Of a stretch of 16,661 nt of DNA, positions 15,761-16,661 are shown in pieces; within the stretch, counting starts at the first letter, position 1, and the number at the start of each line of letters is the position of its first letter. The notes under the pieces were generated by a model. The model saw nothing but the letters and a program-made list of their open reading frames with translations. It was not told where the DNA came from and made no database searches. The stretch spans positions 1 through 16,661 of the forward strand of contig JADFXO010000054.1 of the NCBI GenBank assembly GCA_015233485.1. The letters run 5' to 3'. Both the position numbers and the translations under genes were made by a program. The DNA is from Nitrospirota bacterium. GTDB taxonomy: Bacteria > Nitrospirota > Thermodesulfovibrionia > Thermodesulfovibrionales > Magnetobacteriaceae.

Positions 15761-15940
15761 ATGCACGATAGAGAAACAATTATAAGAATTATCTCAAAAA
15801 TTAAAGATAGAATACAAGAAATCGATGCTGAACGTAGGAAGTTAACTGATGATTTAGAGTACATACAAAGGGAACTGTCATTACTTGACAAAGAACCGAA
15901 AATAAGCAAGCCTCCCACACCGTCGGCGTCCTTCCGGTAA
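15761..15940 (+). pseudogene. Primase-helicase 5' fragment cut by IS66
   Basis: The first 55 residues equal those of the 796-residue protein, then the frame runs into the IS end and stops after ASFR at 15938-15940. Only the N-terminal coiled coil (4-43) and part of the linker remain (59 residues). If made, it could still pair with other coiled coils, for example that of the full-length protein. The rest of the gene may lie beyond the right end of the IS outside the window. Confidence 0.85.
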
Positions 15941-15946
15941 GCTTGC

Positions 15947-15975
15947 TTGGAATAAGAAAGTAATGGGTGTATAAT
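15947..15975 (+). promoter_or_regulatory. IS66 promoter
   Basis: TTGGAA (15947-15952), a 17-base spacer and TATAAT (15970-15975) lie 30 bases before the tnpA start. AGGAGG at 15992-15997 is its ribosome binding site. Confidence 0.6.
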
Positions 15976-16004
15976 CGGTTATCAATGTTGTAGGAGGATA
16001 ACCG

Positions 16005-16388
16005 ATGGAAAGCAAGGAAGTAGTTTTAGAGGCTGATTTGAAATAGGTTCTAGCTCGATTCAATCAATGGAGATTAACCAAGAGTAAACGTGAGCCAATC
16101 CCAGGTGATTTGTGGGACGCTGCTGTTAGTTTAACGACACGATATTCCGTTAACCAGGTATCGAGAGTTCTTCGTATCAGTTACGCAAAATTGAGGCAAA
16201 GAGTTGGCGGTAAACAATCTCAAGTAGAAACACCATTTATGGAGATAGGTTTAGGCCAGATGCTTTCTCCTGCCCGTTGTGTAGTAGAAATAGAGAAGGC
16301 TGACGGTTCAAGGCTAAAAATATGTTGTACTGGTGAAGGAGCCCAAGAAATATTGGGAATAGGGAAGACTTTCTGTGGTAATAACTGA
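16005..16388 (+). pseudogene. tnpA: IS66 accessory protein TnpA with in-frame TAG
   Basis: The ATG at 16005 follows AGGAGG by 7 bases. After 13 codons (MESKEVVLEADLK) a TAG stands at 16044-16046. The frame then continues without a shift through VLARFNQWRLTKSKREPIPG to GKTFCGNN and stops at 16386-16388, for 127 positions in all. The part DLWDAAVSLTTRYSVNQVSR followed by VLRISYAKLRQRV is a helix-turn-helix typical of IS66 TnpA. TAG could derive from CAG or AAG by one change. A restart after the stop would lose only about 14 residues ahead of the HTH, but no good start was seen close to the stop, so I call it a probable nonsense-mutated gene. The stop overlaps the tnpB start (TGATG). Confidence 0.78.
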
Positions 16389-16661
16389 TGCTCCAGCTTA
16401 CGCCGCAGATGAGAATATTGTTAGCGGTAGATGCGGTGGGTTTTCGCAAAGGCATAGATGGTTTATGCAAATTGAGCCGGGATGTAATGAAGTCGGAACC
16501 ATATTCGGGGTATGTGTTTGTGTTTCGTAACCGCCGGAGTACCTCGATAAAGATATTGACCTACGATGGACAAGGGTTCTGGTTGTGTCAGAAGCGGCTA
16601 TCAAAAGGGCGTTTTACATGGAGTAACGTAGGAGAGAAAGTGGGCATTTTATCGGCGCACT
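16388..16661 (+). CDS. tnpB: IS66 Orf2 protein TnpB, 5' part
   Basis: The ATG at 16388 overlaps the tnpA stop by one base, the usual IS66 coupling. The 91 visible residues carry the family signature: ILLAVDAVGFRKGIDGL, then YVFVFRNRRSTSIKIL, YDGQGFWL, QKRLSKGRF and TW. The family is about 115 residues long, so only the C-terminus is missing. TnpB is needed for IS66 transposition together with TnpA and TnpC, but its activity is not known. The gene appears intact as far as visible. Confidence 0.88.
   Translation, partial: MLQLTPQMRILLAVDAVGFRKGIDGLCKLSRDVMKSEPYSGYVFVFRNRRSTSIKILTYDGQGFWLCQKRLSKGRFTWSNVGEKVGILSAH

Larger units (their letters stand above)
11995..15925. repeat. Long direct repeat, copy 2, cut by IS66
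   Basis: This repeats 5012-8942 with offset 6,983. It begins at the tandem junction after TTCCAGGA and ends at the IS66 left end inside the primase-helicase. It holds complete copies of the methyltransferase, HU remnant and coiled-coil gene, a 5' fragment of the initiator-like gene and the first 55 codons of the primase-helicase. Confidence 0.95.
15922..16661 (+). mobile_element. IS66-family insertion sequence, left part
   Basis: The element starts between 15922 and 15926. GTCGGCGTCC resembles the GTAAGCG opening typical of IS66 ends, but GTCG is shared with the target gene, so the first base is uncertain. It carries tnpA (with a stop) and tnpB in the standard order; the transposase gene tnpC and the right end lie beyond the window. 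IS66 members usually make 8-bp target duplications, which cannot be checked here. Confidence 0.82.

Noticed and set aside
1..16661. CRISPR array, tRNA or rRNA genes
   Set aside because: No regularly spaced short repeats with unique spacers and no tRNA or rRNA-like sequence were seen on reading; a covariance-model scan was not possible.

Overview
The window looks like an accessory island from a low-GC bacterium. AT-rich spacers, AGGAGG-type ribosome binding sites, sigma70-like promoters and an IS66 element suggest an anaerobic Firmicute, but nothing here fixes the genus.

Layout. (1) 1-1490: the 3' end of a DUF2779 nuclease-like gene, a convergent GNAT-like gene and a broken cysteine-rich small gene. 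(2) 1490-2411: AT-rich, no gene seen. (3) 2412-5404, minus strand: a 222-residue replication-initiator-like protein, a 55-residue ribbon-helix-helix (RHH) protein, and a 618-residue initiator-like protein with an Asn/Thr/Ser-rich insert. The RHH-then-Rep order resembles the copG-rep arrangement of rolling-circle plasmids. (4) 5405-11168: a defence-like or transposon-like module. It holds a ParB-domain plus DNA methyltransferase fusion (minus), a decayed HU gene (minus), an 80-residue coiled-coil/basic-tail protein (plus) and a 796-residue primase-helicase (plus) of the family named TOTE conflict system primase. (5) 11347-11999, minus strand: a PIN-domain toxin with its overlapping antitoxin. 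(6) 11995-15925: an apparently identical second copy of 5012-8942. (7) 15922-16661: the left part of an IS66-family element, which cuts copy 2 of the primase-helicase after about 55 codons.

The main structural point is a direct tandem duplication with a period of 6,983 bp (unit 5012-11994). Its junction at 11994/11995 joins the antitoxin 5' region to the middle of the 222-residue gene. Copy 1 is complete. Copy 2 has a truncated initiator-like gene at its start and an IS66 insertion at its visible end, so the rest of the unit (helicase, second toxin-antitoxin pair) may lie past the window.

How the genes may work together (inference): the methyltransferase could mark host or element DNA, the primase-helicase could act on unmarked or invading DNA or replicate the element, the Rep-like/RHH genes point to past or present plasmid-like replication, and the PIN toxin pair would stabilise the island. 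A hairpin at 6137-6171 carries TAATATTAC, the nonanucleotide known from eukaryotic CRESS-virus origins. It is a speculative origin candidate and could equally be a weak terminator.
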